Positions 1 through 9,512 are shown, numbered from the stretch's first letter. The stretch: DNA of 64,000 nucleotides from DASTFY01 sp963829955 (GCA_963829955.1 CAWHKS010000016.1:1-64000), one strand, 5' to 3'. A program made the numbers and translations. The notes: generated by a model not told the origin, from the letters alone.

Positions 1-547
1 CGGAGACGGAGCGATCGCACACTTCGAACCTGGCTTCGCCGGGAAGATCACCTCTGGCGGAGGTTCCGAAGAGCATTGCGACTCCGGGTCATGCTGACCG
101 CCCTGGCCCGGACTCCCGGCTGACAGCTCTGGGACGCGGGTCCGGTACCTGGGCGACAGTGGTTCCGGTTCCACATCTCGTGTGCGACACCCCCGTGCGA
201 GGCGGAGAGAGGGCCTAATCTCGGCGGGCGACGATGGGGTCACCGCCGCGGGACGACGCAGAGCGGGCGGGCGCCTCGACATGGGAGCAGGCCTTCGCAC
301 GGCTGCGCAACCACAACCTTCGGCTCGCCGACGTTGCTCAAGCGCTCATCGACGGATCACTTGTCGTCCGAGTTGCTCCATCCCCAGAGCCCTGCTCATC
401 GCTCCTGAACGCTCCGGCCCTCCCTTCGACAACGACGGCACGCGGGCGGGCGGGGGCGGTCACAAGAGGGATGTTGAAGAGGGCGCTCCGGGCGAGCGTG
501 TGTGCGGCGGCGTTGTGTCGGTCGGCAAGACGAGCGGGCCTGGCAAC
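1..547. other. Left edge without a confident gene
   Basis: I see no convincing gene here. One plus-strand frame is open from base 2 to a stop near base 100 and reads like a natural C-terminus rich in Gly and Ser, so it could be the 3' end of a gene cut by the window edge. The region from 180 to 540 has open frames on both strands, but their composition is Arg/Ala-rich as expected from random high-GC DNA. Confidence 0.3.
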
Positions 548-689
548 ATGGCCCGGTGGTTCTGCGATGGCCCGTGGCACGTGAGCGGAGGTGAGCTGAG
601 CGCGGTGCCCGGTTGCGCCGCTGACGGGACTGGGGGGTTGCGCGCTGCTGACGCGCGCGGCTCGCCTGGCTCGCGACGGTCCCAACGTC

Positions 690-3221
690 TTGCCCTCCCC
701 CCGGCCGCCGCCGGCTTGGCGTCAACTCGCGGCCCAGATGACTCACTTCTTCGCGCTCATGCTGTGGGTGGCGGGAATCCTCGCCTTCATCGCCGACCTG
801 CCCCAGCTCGGTGTGGCGATCTTCGTCGTCGTGGTGGTGAACGGCGTGTTCGCGTTCGTCCAGGAGAGCCGGGCCGAGCACGCCGCCGAGCATCTGCGCG
901 ATCTGTTGCCTCGCCGCGCCATCGTCGTGCGTGACGGGGTTCCGGTGGAGATCGACGCGGCCGAGCTGGTCGTCGACGACCTCGTCCTGCTCGTCGCCGG
1001 CGATCGGGTGTCGGCCGATCTGCGAGTGACTGAATCGCACGCGCTGCGGATGGATACGTCGCTGCTCACCGGTGAGAGCGTCCCAGTGCCGGCAGCTGAG
1101 CGCGACGAGCTGTTCGCCGGCACGTTCGTGGTCGAAGGAGAAGGCCGGGCGGTGGTGGAGGCCGTCGGCGCAACGACCCGTCTGGCCGCCATCGCCCAGC
1201 TGACCCAGGTCGGTCACCGGCCCCGGAGCCCGCTCGCCCGCGAGCTCGACCGCGTGGTGCGAACCGTGGGCATGATCGCGGTCGGGGTCGGCGTTGCCTT
1301 CTTCGGAGTGTCGTTGGCGATCGGCTCGCCAGCCTCCGACGGCTTCCTGTTCGCCATCGGCGTGACCGTGGCGCTCGTCCCCGAGGGTCTGCTCCCGACG
1401 GTCACGCTGTCGTTGGCGATGGGCGCCCAGCGCATGGCCGGCCGCCACGCCCTCGTTCGGCGTTTGGAGTCGGTCGAGACGCTCGGTTCGACCACGTTCA
1501 TCTGCACCGACAAGACCGGCACCCTCACCCGCAACGAGATGACCGTGATCGAGGTGTGGACACCAGCAGGAACGGCCCGCATCGCCGGCTCCGGTTACGA
1601 CCCCACCGCGGCGCTCGTCGCTGACCCCGCGGTCGTGCCCTCGCTGCGACTGCTGGCGCGGGCCGCCGCTCGGTGCTCGACCGGTCGGGCCGTGGAGCGC
1701 GACGGTCGCTGGATCGCGCTCGGCGACCCGATGGAGGCGGCGATCAACACCTTTGCCCGCCGTCTCGGCCTCGACGTCGCCGACGACGAAGCCGCCCATC
1801 CCGTCCTGCGCCGCTACCCGTTCGACCCGCGGCGCCGGCGGATGTCGCTCATCGTCGACGACCGCCTCTTCGTCAAGGGTGCGACCGATGCTCTCCTGGA
1901 GCGCTGCGACCAGACGGCGGGCGCGCAGCAGGCGCTGGAGGCGATGGCGAGTCGCGGCCTGCGGGTGCTGGCCGTCGCCACCCGCCCTTCCGCGGGCATC
2001 ACGGTCGACACCTCAGCGGAGGTCGCCGAGGACCAGCTCGAGTTGTTGGGCCTGGTCGGTCTGGAGGACCCACCCCGTCCCACCGCGGCGGCGGCGATCG
2101 CCGCCTGCCGCCAAGCCGGCATCCGCGTCGTGATGGTCACCGGGGACCACCCGGCGACGGCGCGAGCGATCGCCGCCGAGGTCGGTCTCTTGGATGTCGA
2201 TGGTCTCCTGCTCGAAGGTAAGGATCTTCCCCAAGACGAGCAGGTGCTCGGCGCCCTGCTCGACCGAGAAGGCGTGGTCCTGGCGCGGGTCGTACCCGAG
2301 GACAAGCTGCGCATCGCCCGCGCCCTGCAGGCCAGAGGTCACGTCGTCGCCATGACCGGTGACGGCGTCAACGACGGGCCCGCCCTCCACGCCGCGGACA
2401 TCGGCATCGCCATGGGCCGCTCCGGCACCGACGTCGCCCGCGAGGCCGCCGACCTGGTCCTGCTCGACGACGACTTCGCCACCATCGTCGCCGCCGTCGA
2501 GCAAGGCCGAGCGACGTTCTCGAACGTCCACCGCTTCTTGACCTACCACCTCACCGACAACGTCGCCGAGCTCACCCCGTTCGTGGTGTGGGCCCTATCC
2601 GGTGGACGGTTCCCGCTCGCCCTCGGCGTGCTCCAGATCCTCTGCCTCGACATCGGCACCGACCTGCTCCCCGCCCTCGCGCTGGGCGCGGAGCCGCCCA
2701 ACACCCGAGCCCTGGCCCGGCCACCCGTGGGGCGACACCTCATCGACGGTCCGCTGCTGCGCCGGGTCTTCGGCGTGCTCGGCCCCACCGAGGCCGTGAT
2801 GGAGATGACCGCCTTCATCGTCGCCCTCGTGGCCGCCGGCTGGCGACCCGGGGACAGCTTCCCGACCGGGCACGCCCTGATGGCCGCGTCCGGCGCCGCC
2901 TTCGCCGCCGTGGTCATCGGCCAGGCCGCCAACGCCTTCGCCTGCCGCAGCGCCACCCGCTGGCCCGGCGCCCTGGGATGGACCAGCAACCGGCTCCTGC
3001 TCGGCGCCGTCGCGGTCGAGCTGGGCATGCTCGCCGGGTTCCTCCTCATCCCCCCAGTGGCCGACCTCCTCGACCAAGCACCACCGCCCGCCGCCGGCTT
3101 CGCCGTCGCCGTCCTCGCCGCGCCGGCAGTGCTCGCCGCCGACGCACTGCACAAACACACCCGTGCCACTCGACGACGCGAACGAGACGCCAACCCAGTG
3201 CTGACCCGGGCCGACCGTTGA
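690..3221 (+). CDS. Cation-transporting P-type ATPase (P2 type), N-terminus frame-shifted
   Basis: ATP-driven membrane cation pump. Visible motifs are the actuator loop TGES (about residue 127), the M4 ion-site motif PEGLLP (about 230), the phosphorylation motif DKTGTLT (D274), TGDHPATA and MTGDGVND (about 555), followed by a C-terminal block of hydrophobic helices. PEGL in M4 places it with the P2 (Ca2+/Na+-type) pumps rather than heavy-metal pumps, which carry CPx. The TTG start at 690 is only where this frame can begin. Upstream in the same frame the codons read RLARDGPNVLP, a typical P-type N-terminal motif, back to a stop at 597. A different frame from ATG 548 gives MARWFCDGPWHVSGGE and then GGLRAADAR, which joins that motif near 650-662. 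The real gene therefore probably starts at 548 and carries a frameshift or an assembly error. The transported ion is not determined. Confidence 0.9.
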   Translation: MPSPRPPPAWRQLAAQMTHFFALMLWVAGILAFIADLPQLGVAIFVVVVVNGVFAFVQESRAEHAAEHLRDLLPRRAIVVRDGVPVEIDAAELVVDDLVLLVAGDRVSADLRVTESHALRMDTSLLTGESVPVPAAERDELFAGTFVVEGEGRAVVEAVGATTRLAAIAQLTQVGHRPRSPLARELDRVVRTVGMIAVGVGVAFFGVSLAIGSPASDGFLFAIGVTVALVPEGLLPTVTLSLAMGAQRMAGRHALVRRLESVETLGSTTFICTDKTGTLTRNEMTVIEVWTPAGTARIAGSGYDPTAALVADPAVVPSLRLLARAAARCSTGRAVERDGRWIALGDPMEAAINTFARRLGLDVADDEAAHPVLRRYPFDPRRRRMSLIVDDRLFVKGATDALLERCDQTAGAQQALEAMASRGLRVLAVATRPSAGITVDTSAEVAEDQLELLGLVGLEDPPRPTAAAAIAACRQAGIRVVMVTGDHPATARAIAAEVGLLDVDGLLLEGKDLPQDEQVLGALLDREGVVLARVVPEDKLRIARALQARGHVVAMTGDGVNDGPALHAADIGIAMGRSGTDVAREAADLVLLDDDFATIVAAVEQGRATFSNVHRFLTYHLTDNVAELTPFVVWALSGGRFPLALGVLQILCLDIGTDLLPALALGAEPPNTRALARPPVGRHLIDGPLLRRVFGVLGPTEAVMEMTAFIVALVAAGWRPGDSFPTGHALMAASGAAFAAVVIGQAANAFACRSATRWPGALGWTSNRLLLGAVAVELGMLAGFLLIPPVADLLDQAPPPAAGFAVAVLAAPAVLAADALHKHTRATRRRERDANPVLTRADR

Positions 3222-3445
3222 GCCTCACAGGACTCTGCGCGCCACCGATGGCCAGCCAGAGCTCCTGACGCACGGCCGTGGACCGCGTGAGTGCAAGCCA
3301 GGTTCGTCACTCGACGCGATGTCAACGGTAGCGGTAGGCGTCGACCCCCGATCGCGGTGACCAGTGTCCCGCCGATGTCAGCGTCCGCGGAGAAGCGCAC
3401 GTCGCACCGGGGGTCCGGTGACGTCGGTCATGCCGGCAGTGGGAA

Positions 3446-4924
3446 CTATTGGGCCGGCACCTGCCACACGAGGAGGGAACCGCCCGAGGGTTCGGGGCTG
3501 ATGGTGAAGTCGCCTCCGAGGCCTCGGGCCCGTTCGGCCATATTGGTGAGCCCTCGGCCCCCGAGAACCTCGGCGGGTACGCCGACACCGTCGTCGGCGA
3601 CCGTCAAAGTGACGTCCGTGGCCACGCTGACCGCGATGCGGACGTGGCCGGCCTGGGCGTGGTGGGCGACGTTGGACAGCGCTTCGCGCAGCACCGGCGT
3701 CAGATGGTCGGCGATGTGGACGTCCATCGTTTCGATGGGCCCGTCGAACTGCAGGCGGGGCTCGAACCCCAGCCCGTCGGTTGCCTCGGTGACCACCTGG
3801 AGCAGGCGGCCTCGCAGCCCACCCGGCGCCGACGCTGCCCCTTGGAGGGAGAACACCGCCATCCGCAACTCTCTGATCGTCTCATCGAGACCGTCGACGG
3901 CCGACTCGAGCCGGGCCCGGGTCCGCTGCGGATCACCAACACCCGCCATCGCGGCCTGCAGGCTCAAACCCTCGGCGAACAGCCGTTGGATCACGGTGTC
4001 GTGAAGGTCGCGGGCGATCCGTTCACGGTCCTCAGCCACCGCCAGCACCTGTTCGGCGTCGCGCAGCGCGTCCTGGCTTTGGCGCAGCTCCGCTTCGGTG
4101 GCCAGGCGGGCCGTGATGTCCCGGGCCAGAGTGATCACCAAGGGGCGGCCATCGCGGCCGCCAGCCGCCGAATGCAAAGTCTTCTCGACGGGTACTTCCG
4201 AGCCGTTTTTCGCCAGCAGAATCGACCGTCGGAACATCGCTGCTGAACCGTCGGCCAACAACTCGTCGACGAGGCGACGGTACTCGGAATCGGTCGTGTA
4301 CGGGTTGAGATGCAGCGGGGTCATCGTCAACAGCTCGTCGCGCTGGTAGCCCACCAGTCGCACCGCCCCCTCGTTGACGAACGAGAACCGAAGCGTGGTG
4401 GCGTCGAAGATGAACACCGCGTCGTCGGTGGCGTCCAACGTTCGCAGCACCCGGTGCAGCTGGTCCTCGGTGGCCACTCGCTCGGAGACGTCACGCACTG
4501 CGGCCACCGCGAACACGTCATCATCGAGGTGCAGCGGGCTGAGGCTGATCTCGACCGGGAACTCCGACCCGTCCGATCGCCGCGCCCACAGCTCCAACCC
4601 GGCTCCCATGGCCCGCACCGTCGGCTCGGCCCGGAAACGGGTGCGATGCGCCCGATGCACCGCCCGCAGCGCCTCGGGCAGCAGGTCATCGACCACCCGA
4701 CCCAACAGCTCAGCGAGCTCGAACCCGAACAGCTCCCCGGCGTGGTCGTTCACGAACACGATCTCGCCCGTGCCGGCGACGATCAACGTGGCGTCCGGGG
4801 TGGCGTCCAGCAACGACCACGCGAAATCGTCGCCATACGACTTGAGCAGCGGTGACCGGACACCCATAACGACCGTCCCTCCATCGGAGGTAGCAGCGGA
4901 CCAGGGTTCAGAGACCTTCACCAC
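3446..4924 (-). CDS. PAS-domain sensor histidine kinase (NarL/DevS type)
   Basis: Sensor kinase of 492 residues with no predicted membrane segment, so probably cytoplasmic. There are two PAS domains (about 36-150 and 165-275), a HisKA_3 dimerisation box with the phospho-acceptor His in ARDLHDTVIQ, then an HATPase_c domain with the N-box (EALSNVAHHA) and the G-box VADDGVGVP. A second Met at residue 20 (ATG near 4867) is an equally good start. No response regulator lies beside it, so it is an orphan kinase whose partner is presumably NarL-like. It converges on the P-type ATPase gene. The signal cannot be read from the sequence; PAS domains of this kind may bind haem, flavin or nothing. Confidence 0.9.
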   Translation of the reverse strand: MVKVSEPWSAATSDGGTVVMGVRSPLLKSYGDDFAWSLLDATPDATLIVAGTGEIVFVNDHAGELFGFELAELLGRVVDDLLPEALRAVHRAHRTRFRAEPTVRAMGAGLELWARRSDGSEFPVEISLSPLHLDDDVFAVAAVRDVSERVATEDQLHRVLRTLDATDDAVFIFDATTLRFSFVNEGAVRLVGYQRDELLTMTPLHLNPYTTDSEYRRLVDELLADGSAAMFRRSILLAKNGSEVPVEKTLHSAAGGRDGRPLVITLARDITARLATEAELRQSQDALRDAEQVLAVAEDRERIARDLHDTVIQRLFAEGLSLQAAMAGVGDPQRTRARLESAVDGLDETIRELRMAVFSLQGAASAPGGLRGRLLQVVTEATDGLGFEPRLQFDGPIETMDVHIADHLTPVLREALSNVAHHAQAGHVRIAVSVATDVTLTVADDGVGVPAEVLGGRGLTNMAERARGLGGDFTISPEPSGGSLLVWQVPAQ

Positions 4925-5389
4925 TTGCGATGACCGAAGGCGATGCTACCCGCTGGACGACCGGGCTGGAATGGAGGAGGACAATCCCGATGACCGGGAC
5001 CGAGGCATCCCCCCATCGCGTCTAATTGCTCTGAACCGGCCTTTCGCGTGTGCCAACCACGTCCGCGTCGAGCGCACCGACGCAACCGGCCGCGGCGCAC
5101 GGATCTCGCTCACGGTCACCGGTACCGATACCGCCCAGCGCGACCTAGCCGCCGAGGTGTGGGGAACCGGCGCCGGCGTGACCTCGCCGCGACCGCCGCG
5201 GAGTAGGCGATGCCGCAGCCCGTGGAGGCCTGATCCTCGCCGACAGCAAGCGGAAAGGGATGCTGTCCAAGCGAGGTGGATGACTCATCTCGGCAGGTAG
5301 TTGGCTTGCGGCAAGCGCGTGACGTTGCCGGTGGTAGTACCGCGGTAGCAACAGCATGCAGGCAGAGCTCACGCGGTGACAGGGAGGGC
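4925..5389. other. Intergenic stretch, possible coding fragment
   Basis: No complete gene. From about 5034 to 5165 the plus strand reads NRPFACANHVRVERTDATG and then ARISLTVTGTDTAQRDLAAE, which looks like translated sequence rather than noise. It has no clear start or stop context and I do not recognise it. It may be the remnant of a small gene. Confidence 0.25.
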
Positions 5390-5971
5390 TCACCTCCCGC
5401 CGTGGGGGTTGCTCCGGTGTCGCCTCGTCTGTTCAGCGCCGAAGTCGTCGTCTCGACGACCCGGGGGTCGGAACGACACGAAGGGGTGGGTGTGGACGAA
5501 CTCCCGGATCTCGGCGTCCGAGCGCAGATCGCCCCACCCGAGCACCCCGCTCAGGAAGCGCAGCCTGTGCGGGTGGCGTCGCCGAAACTTGAACGCGACC
5601 GCCATGGCTTCGTCGTCGGTGAGGAAGCGTTGCTCGGGCACGAACGACTGCCGGCCGAGGCGCACCTCGACGGAGGGGGCGATGCGGAGGTTGCGAATCC
5701 AGTCGGTGTTCGGGCCCCAGGCCGAGCAGATCGTGGCCTCGCCGGTGGCTCGCTCGTAGGCCAGGACCATGGCGGCCGTCTGGTAGCGCCTCCCGGTCGT
5801 GCGCCCGACGTGAGCGAACACGAGGAACGTCTGGCCCAAGAGCCATCCCCCTCCCCGACGGTACAAGCCGAGCGGAAGGCGGAACACGGCCAACGCGAGG
5901 CGGCCGGGCTGGCCGCGCAGCCCGAGGAGTGGTTTGGCTCCTGGGTGAGCGGTGGTCCGAGGTGCGGTCAC
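5390..5971 (-). CDS. DUF385 / nitroreductase-family deazaflavin (F420)-dependent oxidoreductase
   Basis: A 193-residue split beta-barrel protein of the Ddn/DUF385 family, which uses the deazaflavin cofactor F420 to reduce varied substrates. Family features seen are VGRTTGRRYQTAAMVL, the central NTDWIRNLRIAPSVEVRLG block and the C-terminal FRPPGR stretch. It starts with GTG at 5971, whose GTGA overlaps the stop of the upstream 268-residue gene, so the two are translationally coupled. The physiological substrate is unknown. F420 use is inferred from the family. Confidence 0.85.
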   Translation of the reverse strand: MTAPRTTAHPGAKPLLGLRGQPGRLALAVFRLPLGLYRRGGGWLLGQTFLVFAHVGRTTGRRYQTAAMVLAYERATGEATICSAWGPNTDWIRNLRIAPSVEVRLGRQSFVPEQRFLTDDEAMAVAFKFRRRHPHRLRFLSGVLGWGDLRSDAEIREFVHTHPFVSFRPPGRRDDDFGAEQTRRHRSNPHGGR

Positions 5972-6774
5972 GGTCCGTCCACGCGCTCTGCGGCCCGACC
6001 CACCTGTGAGTCGGCCGGGTCGTCGCTGCTGCCCAGATCGTGTACGACCTCGTCCACCTGAGCCCGGAACCGGCGCCAGCGCGGGTCGTTGTCGTGCACG
6101 AGTCCGGCCGAGTCGCTCAACAGATCAGCAGCGTGGGCGATCAGCTCCGACACCGAGTGCAGGAGGCAAGGCGCGACGCGCGCTGACTCGAGGTCTCGGC
6201 GCAGGGCCGCCGGTGTGAAATCGACCCTTTCGAGCAGGTCGACGGCGCGGTGCAGGATCCGGCCGGTCAGTACGCTCATCTCCGCGGCCTGCCAGTCGTT
6301 GGCGATGATGCGATGTCGGTCACCGAGCAGACCGGCCACCTGGGGAACGCCGCCGAGCGAGAGGGCCATGTCCCACGATGCGGACATCGCGCTGGTCAAC
6401 CACGATCCCGTGGCCAACGACTCGTCTCCGAGCGCCCGCAGGTCACGCTTGATTCGCGTGATCTCCGCCGGCTCGCCTTCGCCCTCCATGAACAGCACGC
6501 CGTCGAGTTGCAGCGCCGCTGGGTCGTTCAGATCCTCAGCACCCTCGAACGGGCTGAACGCGACACGTGCCGATGGGGTGGTCGTGTCCCAACGATCGGC
6601 GAGCGCGCACAGCGTACGTCCGTGGCCCTGCAGGATTACGGCCTGCTGGCGAGGCGCACTCGCATAGAACTTTTCGTGCTCGCGGTGAAACCTCGACAAG
6701 TTGAGAATCGCATGCAGGAGGTCCAAGGAGCCCGAGCCTCCCCCGGTCACGGCAACATCGGACGACTCACCCAT
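5968..6774 (-). CDS. Hypothetical protein coupled to the DUF385 gene
   Basis: 268 residues from ATG 6774. I do not recognise the family. It begins with a Gly/Ser-rich segment (VTGGGSGSLDLL), followed by an amphipathic helical region (HAILNLSRFHREHEKFYA) and a mostly alpha/beta body. There is no signal peptide or clear membrane segment. The reading frame stays open upstream without a stop right through the aminotransferase remnant to 8079, but the ATG at 6774 is the natural start because protein-like composition begins there. Its stop overlaps the GTG of the DUF385 gene, which suggests a joint role. Confidence 0.65.
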   Translation of the reverse strand: MGESSDVAVTGGGSGSLDLLHAILNLSRFHREHEKFYASAPRQQAVILQGHGRTLCALADRWDTTTPSARVAFSPFEGAEDLNDPAALQLDGVLFMEGEGEPAEITRIKRDLRALGDESLATGSWLTSAMSASWDMALSLGGVPQVAGLLGDRHRIIANDWQAAEMSVLTGRILHRAVDLLERVDFTPAALRRDLESARVAPCLLHSVSELIAHAADLLSDSAGLVHDNDPRWRRFRAQVDEVVHDLGSSDDPADSQVGRAAERVDGP

Positions 6775-6869
6775 CGCGATCACCAACAACACCAACCCGG
6801 GCGGCGCCCATGCGTTGATGATGCAGTGGCCCACCGTGCTGCTCCCAGGGTCATAGGTCCTCTGGCGAT

Positions 6870-7100
6870 CAACCGCACCCGGTGCACCGACCGGATCCAG
6901 CGGTCGTCGACACTCGTCGTTGCGTCGGGCGCGAGCAGCAGCCGGAAAGCAGCATCCCGAGGATCGAGCGCGCCTCGTCCGACGGCAGGAACAGAGCGAC
7001 GCGGGCCACGTCCGAGGCCGTCTCCGTGCGCCGGCCGCGCGACGGACCCATCGCGCTCGGCGATGACGCGCTCCCGCTCGAGTGCTTCGTGACCGAAGCG
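6870..7100 (-). pseudogene. Short-chain dehydrogenase C-terminal remnant
   Basis: Read on the minus strand in two frames, this stretch gives FGHEALERERVIAERDGSVARP and then RTETASDVARVALFLPSDEARS, followed by ILGMLL. The latter resembles the usual C-terminus of SDR enzymes (DVARVALFLASDEARSITG). The rest of the enzyme is absent and at least one frame change is needed, so it is a decayed fragment wedged between the aminotransferase remnant and the 268-residue gene. Confidence 0.4.
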
Positions 7101-7152
7101 GGTCGTTCGAGCCGCGGGCGCAGGAGGCGCCGAGGCGGCGGTGGGCGCTGGC

Positions 7153-8131
7153 CCAACGTTGGTCGGCGGTGTCGGGCCAGAAGTCGCCGGTGTGGGGATC
7201 TTGGAGATAGTTGATTGGCGGCGCGGTTCCGTTCGCGATCGCGGCGACCGCCTCGATGAGCGCGTCGATGTCGTCGACGGTGGTGGAGAGTCCGGCGCTG
7301 GCGCGCACTGCGCCGGGTGTGCGGCGCCGGTCGCCTCGGCGCACCGCGTCGCGGTACTCGGCGACGTCGTCCGGTGGAATGTCGAGGAGTCGGAGCAGGT
7401 ACGGGTGGGCACAGAAGCAGCCGTGACGGACGCCGATGGCGTACTCGGCGCTCAGGCGGGCGGCCACCAGCGCGTGGGGAACACCCTCGACGACGAAGGT
7501 CGCCACCGGCAGACCATCCACCTGGGTGGCGGCACCCAGGAGCCGTACGCCGCCGATGGACGCGAGGCCCTCGTGCAGGCGGGCGGCGAGGGAGTCGTCG
7601 TGGGCGCGGATGGCCGGCCAGCCGATCCGATCCAGTTCGTCGATGGCTGCGTGGAGGGCGACGGCCCCGATGACGTTGGGTGAGCCGGCTTCTTCCCGCT
7701 CGGGCGGGTCGGTCCACACGACTTCGTCGAGGTCGACGAGGTCGACGGCGCCGCCACCGGCCAGGAACGGTTCACCATCGGTGAACGCGGCCCGCGGGCC
7801 GATCAGGATCCCGGTCCCGAACGGGGCGTACATCTTGTGGCCACTCCAGGCCACGAAATCCGCGTCAGCTGGCAACGGCCGGTGGGGGGCGAGTTGGGCG
7901 GCGTCGACGAGCACGGGGACACCCCGGCGGTGCGCGCCGTCGATGATGTCGTCGAGCGGTGGGAGCCAGCCGGTCACGTTGGAGGCGCCGGTGATGGCCA
8001 GTAGCCGGGGTGCGGGGCCGTCATCGATGGCGGCGGCGACGTCGGCGGCGGTGAAGGTCCCGTCCTTGCCGCACTCCACGTAGCGACGCCGGGCCAGCCG
8101 TCCCCAGGGCAGGAGGTTGGTGAAGAACTGA
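7153..8131 (-). pseudogene. Class V aminotransferase (cysteine-desulfurase fold), 5' truncated
   Basis: PLP-dependent enzyme of the NifS/IscS superfamily. The PLP lysine lies in WSGHKMYAPFGTG, and the C-terminal block GVRHGCFCAHPYL is typical of the family. The sequence TNLLPWGRLARRRYVECG can be read upstream to about 8131, where homology stops abruptly, so the N-terminal 90-100 residues, including the substrate and cofactor-phosphate loops, are missing. The break coincides with a short match to the 3' end of tRNA-Gly and a 14-bp tandem repeat that precede an IS481 element. The frame has no stop at the normal C-terminus (FWPDTADQRW) and runs on into the SDR remnant. Probably non-functional. 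Confidence 0.75.
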
Positions 8132-8136
8132 CGGAG

Positions 8137-8178
8137 CGGACGACGGTGTGCGGACGACGGTGTGCGGACGACGGTGTG
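8137..8178. repeat. Three tandem 14-bp repeats
   Basis: The unit cggacgacggtgtg occurs three times in perfect register at 8137-8150, 8151-8164 and 8165-8178. The first unit overlaps ggagcggacgacgg (8133-8146), which is identical to the 3' end of tRNA-Gly at 31042-31055 and to the two att-like copies. The last unit runs into the left inverted repeat of the IS481 element. Confidence 0.85.
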
Positions 8179-9511
8179 CGCGCTCAGGACATCCCGGACG
8201 GATGTCTCAAGTCATGGCGGACACCATCCACCATGTGCGGGGGTGGTGTGATCTGACGTTCGGTGGTGTCGAAAGCTCGGTCTGGTCATCACTGCTGTCG
8301 TCGTCGAGGGGCGGCGCTGCCGTGGACGTAGCAGCCGCCTACGGGGTCGCTCGTTCCTGGGTGTATGAGCTGGTGGCCCGCTATCGGGCCGAGGGTGAGG
8401 CGGCGTTCGAACCGCGCTCTCGTCGTCCCAGGACCTCGCCGACCGCGATCGCCGACTCCACGGTGGAGCTGATCGTCGAGCTCCGTCGCCAGCTGTCCGC
8501 CCAGGGCCTCGATGCTGGCGCCGACACCATCGCCTGGCACCTCGAGCACCACCACGGGATGCGGGTGTCGAGGGCCACCATCGACCGGACACTGCGCCGC
8601 CAGGGCCTGGTGGTGCCGGCGCCGCGCAAGCGGCCCCGCTCGTCCTACATCCGGTTCCAGGCCGAGCAACCCAACGAGTGCTGGCAGGCCGACTTCACCC
8701 ACTACCGGCTGTCCACCGGCGTCGACGTCGAGATCCTGTCGTGGCTCGACGACCACGCCCGCCACGCCCTGTCGGTCACCGCCCACCGCTGCGTCACCGG
8801 CCCGGTCGTGGTCGACACTTTCCAAGCGGCGATCGCCCAGCATGGGCCGCCGGCCTCGACGCTCACCGACAACGGGATGGTGTTCACCACCCGCCTGGCC
8901 GGCGGCCGCGGCGGCCGCAACGCCTTCGAAAGCGAGCTACGCCGGCTCGGCATCACGCAGAAGAACTCTCGACCCAACCACCCCGGCACGTGCGGCAAGG
9001 TGGAACGGTTCCAACAGACGATGAAGGCGTGGCTGCGCGCCCAGGCACATCAGCCCGCCAACGTCGCCGAGCTGCAGGCACTCCTGGACATCTTCGTCGT
9101 CATCTACAACACCTGCCGGCCCCACCGCTCGCTACCACAGCGCTGCACCCCCGCCGTCGCCTACACCGCCCGGCCCAAGGCCACCCCCGCCGAGGCAGCG
9201 ACGACACCCACTGGCGCGTCCGTCACGACCGCGTCGCCGAGGGCGGCTCGGTCACCCTGCGCCACGACGGACGGCTCCACCACATCGCCCTCGGCCGCCA
9301 CCTCACGGGAACCCGCATCATCCTGCTCGTCGCCGACCTGGACGTCCGCATCATCGACGCCGCCACCGGCGAGCTCTACCGACAGCTCGTCCTCGACCCC
9401 ACCCGCCTCTACCACGGCACCGGCCGACCACCCGGCCCACCAACTCGGAAACGACAACAGCCCGACACCTAATGCAGGTTCGGGCTGTCCGGGATGTCTT
9501 GAGACATCACA
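8175..9511 (+). mobile_element. IS481-family insertion sequence (about 1.34 kb)
   Basis: The ends are imperfect inverted repeats. The left end 8175-8200 and the reverse complement of the right end 9486-9511 agree at about 20 of 26 positions, sharing ctca(a/g)gacatcccggac. It encodes one transposase. No target duplication is obvious. The right end abuts a 50-bp copy of the tRNA-Gly 3' end with one base between them, and the same arrangement is seen at 17054/17055. Confidence 0.8.
8202..9472 (+). pseudogene. IS481-family transposase, frame-shifted near its 3' end
   Basis: Starts MSQVMADTIHH at 8202, inside the left end, as is usual for these elements. An N-terminal HTH region (VARSWVYELVARYR) is followed by an HTH_21-like part and an rve DDE integrase core: D in QADFTHY, D in LTDNGMVFTT and E in GKVERFQQTMKAW. 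Near 9185-9200 the frame must move by -1 for the conserved tail DTHWRVRHDRV..LRHDGRLHHIALG..LLVADLDVRIIDAATGE to be read, ending at 9472. The shift leaves the DDE core intact but breaks the C-terminal domain. Decay, an assembly error or recoding are all possible. Confidence 0.85.
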
Positions 9512-9512
9512 G

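Noticed and set aside
650..662. Programmed frameshift in the P-type ATPase
   Set aside because: No slippery heptamer or stimulatory structure is evident; an indel or assembly error is simpler.
396..1799. Long minus-strand open frame (467 codons) opposite the P-type ATPase
   Set aside because: It is antisense to a clear conserved gene and its composition (His/Arg/Gly-rich) is that of a high-GC shadow.
8137..8178. Short tandem repeat considered as a CRISPR array
   Set aside because: Units are adjacent without spacers, only 14 bp and three copies. No cas genes in the window.
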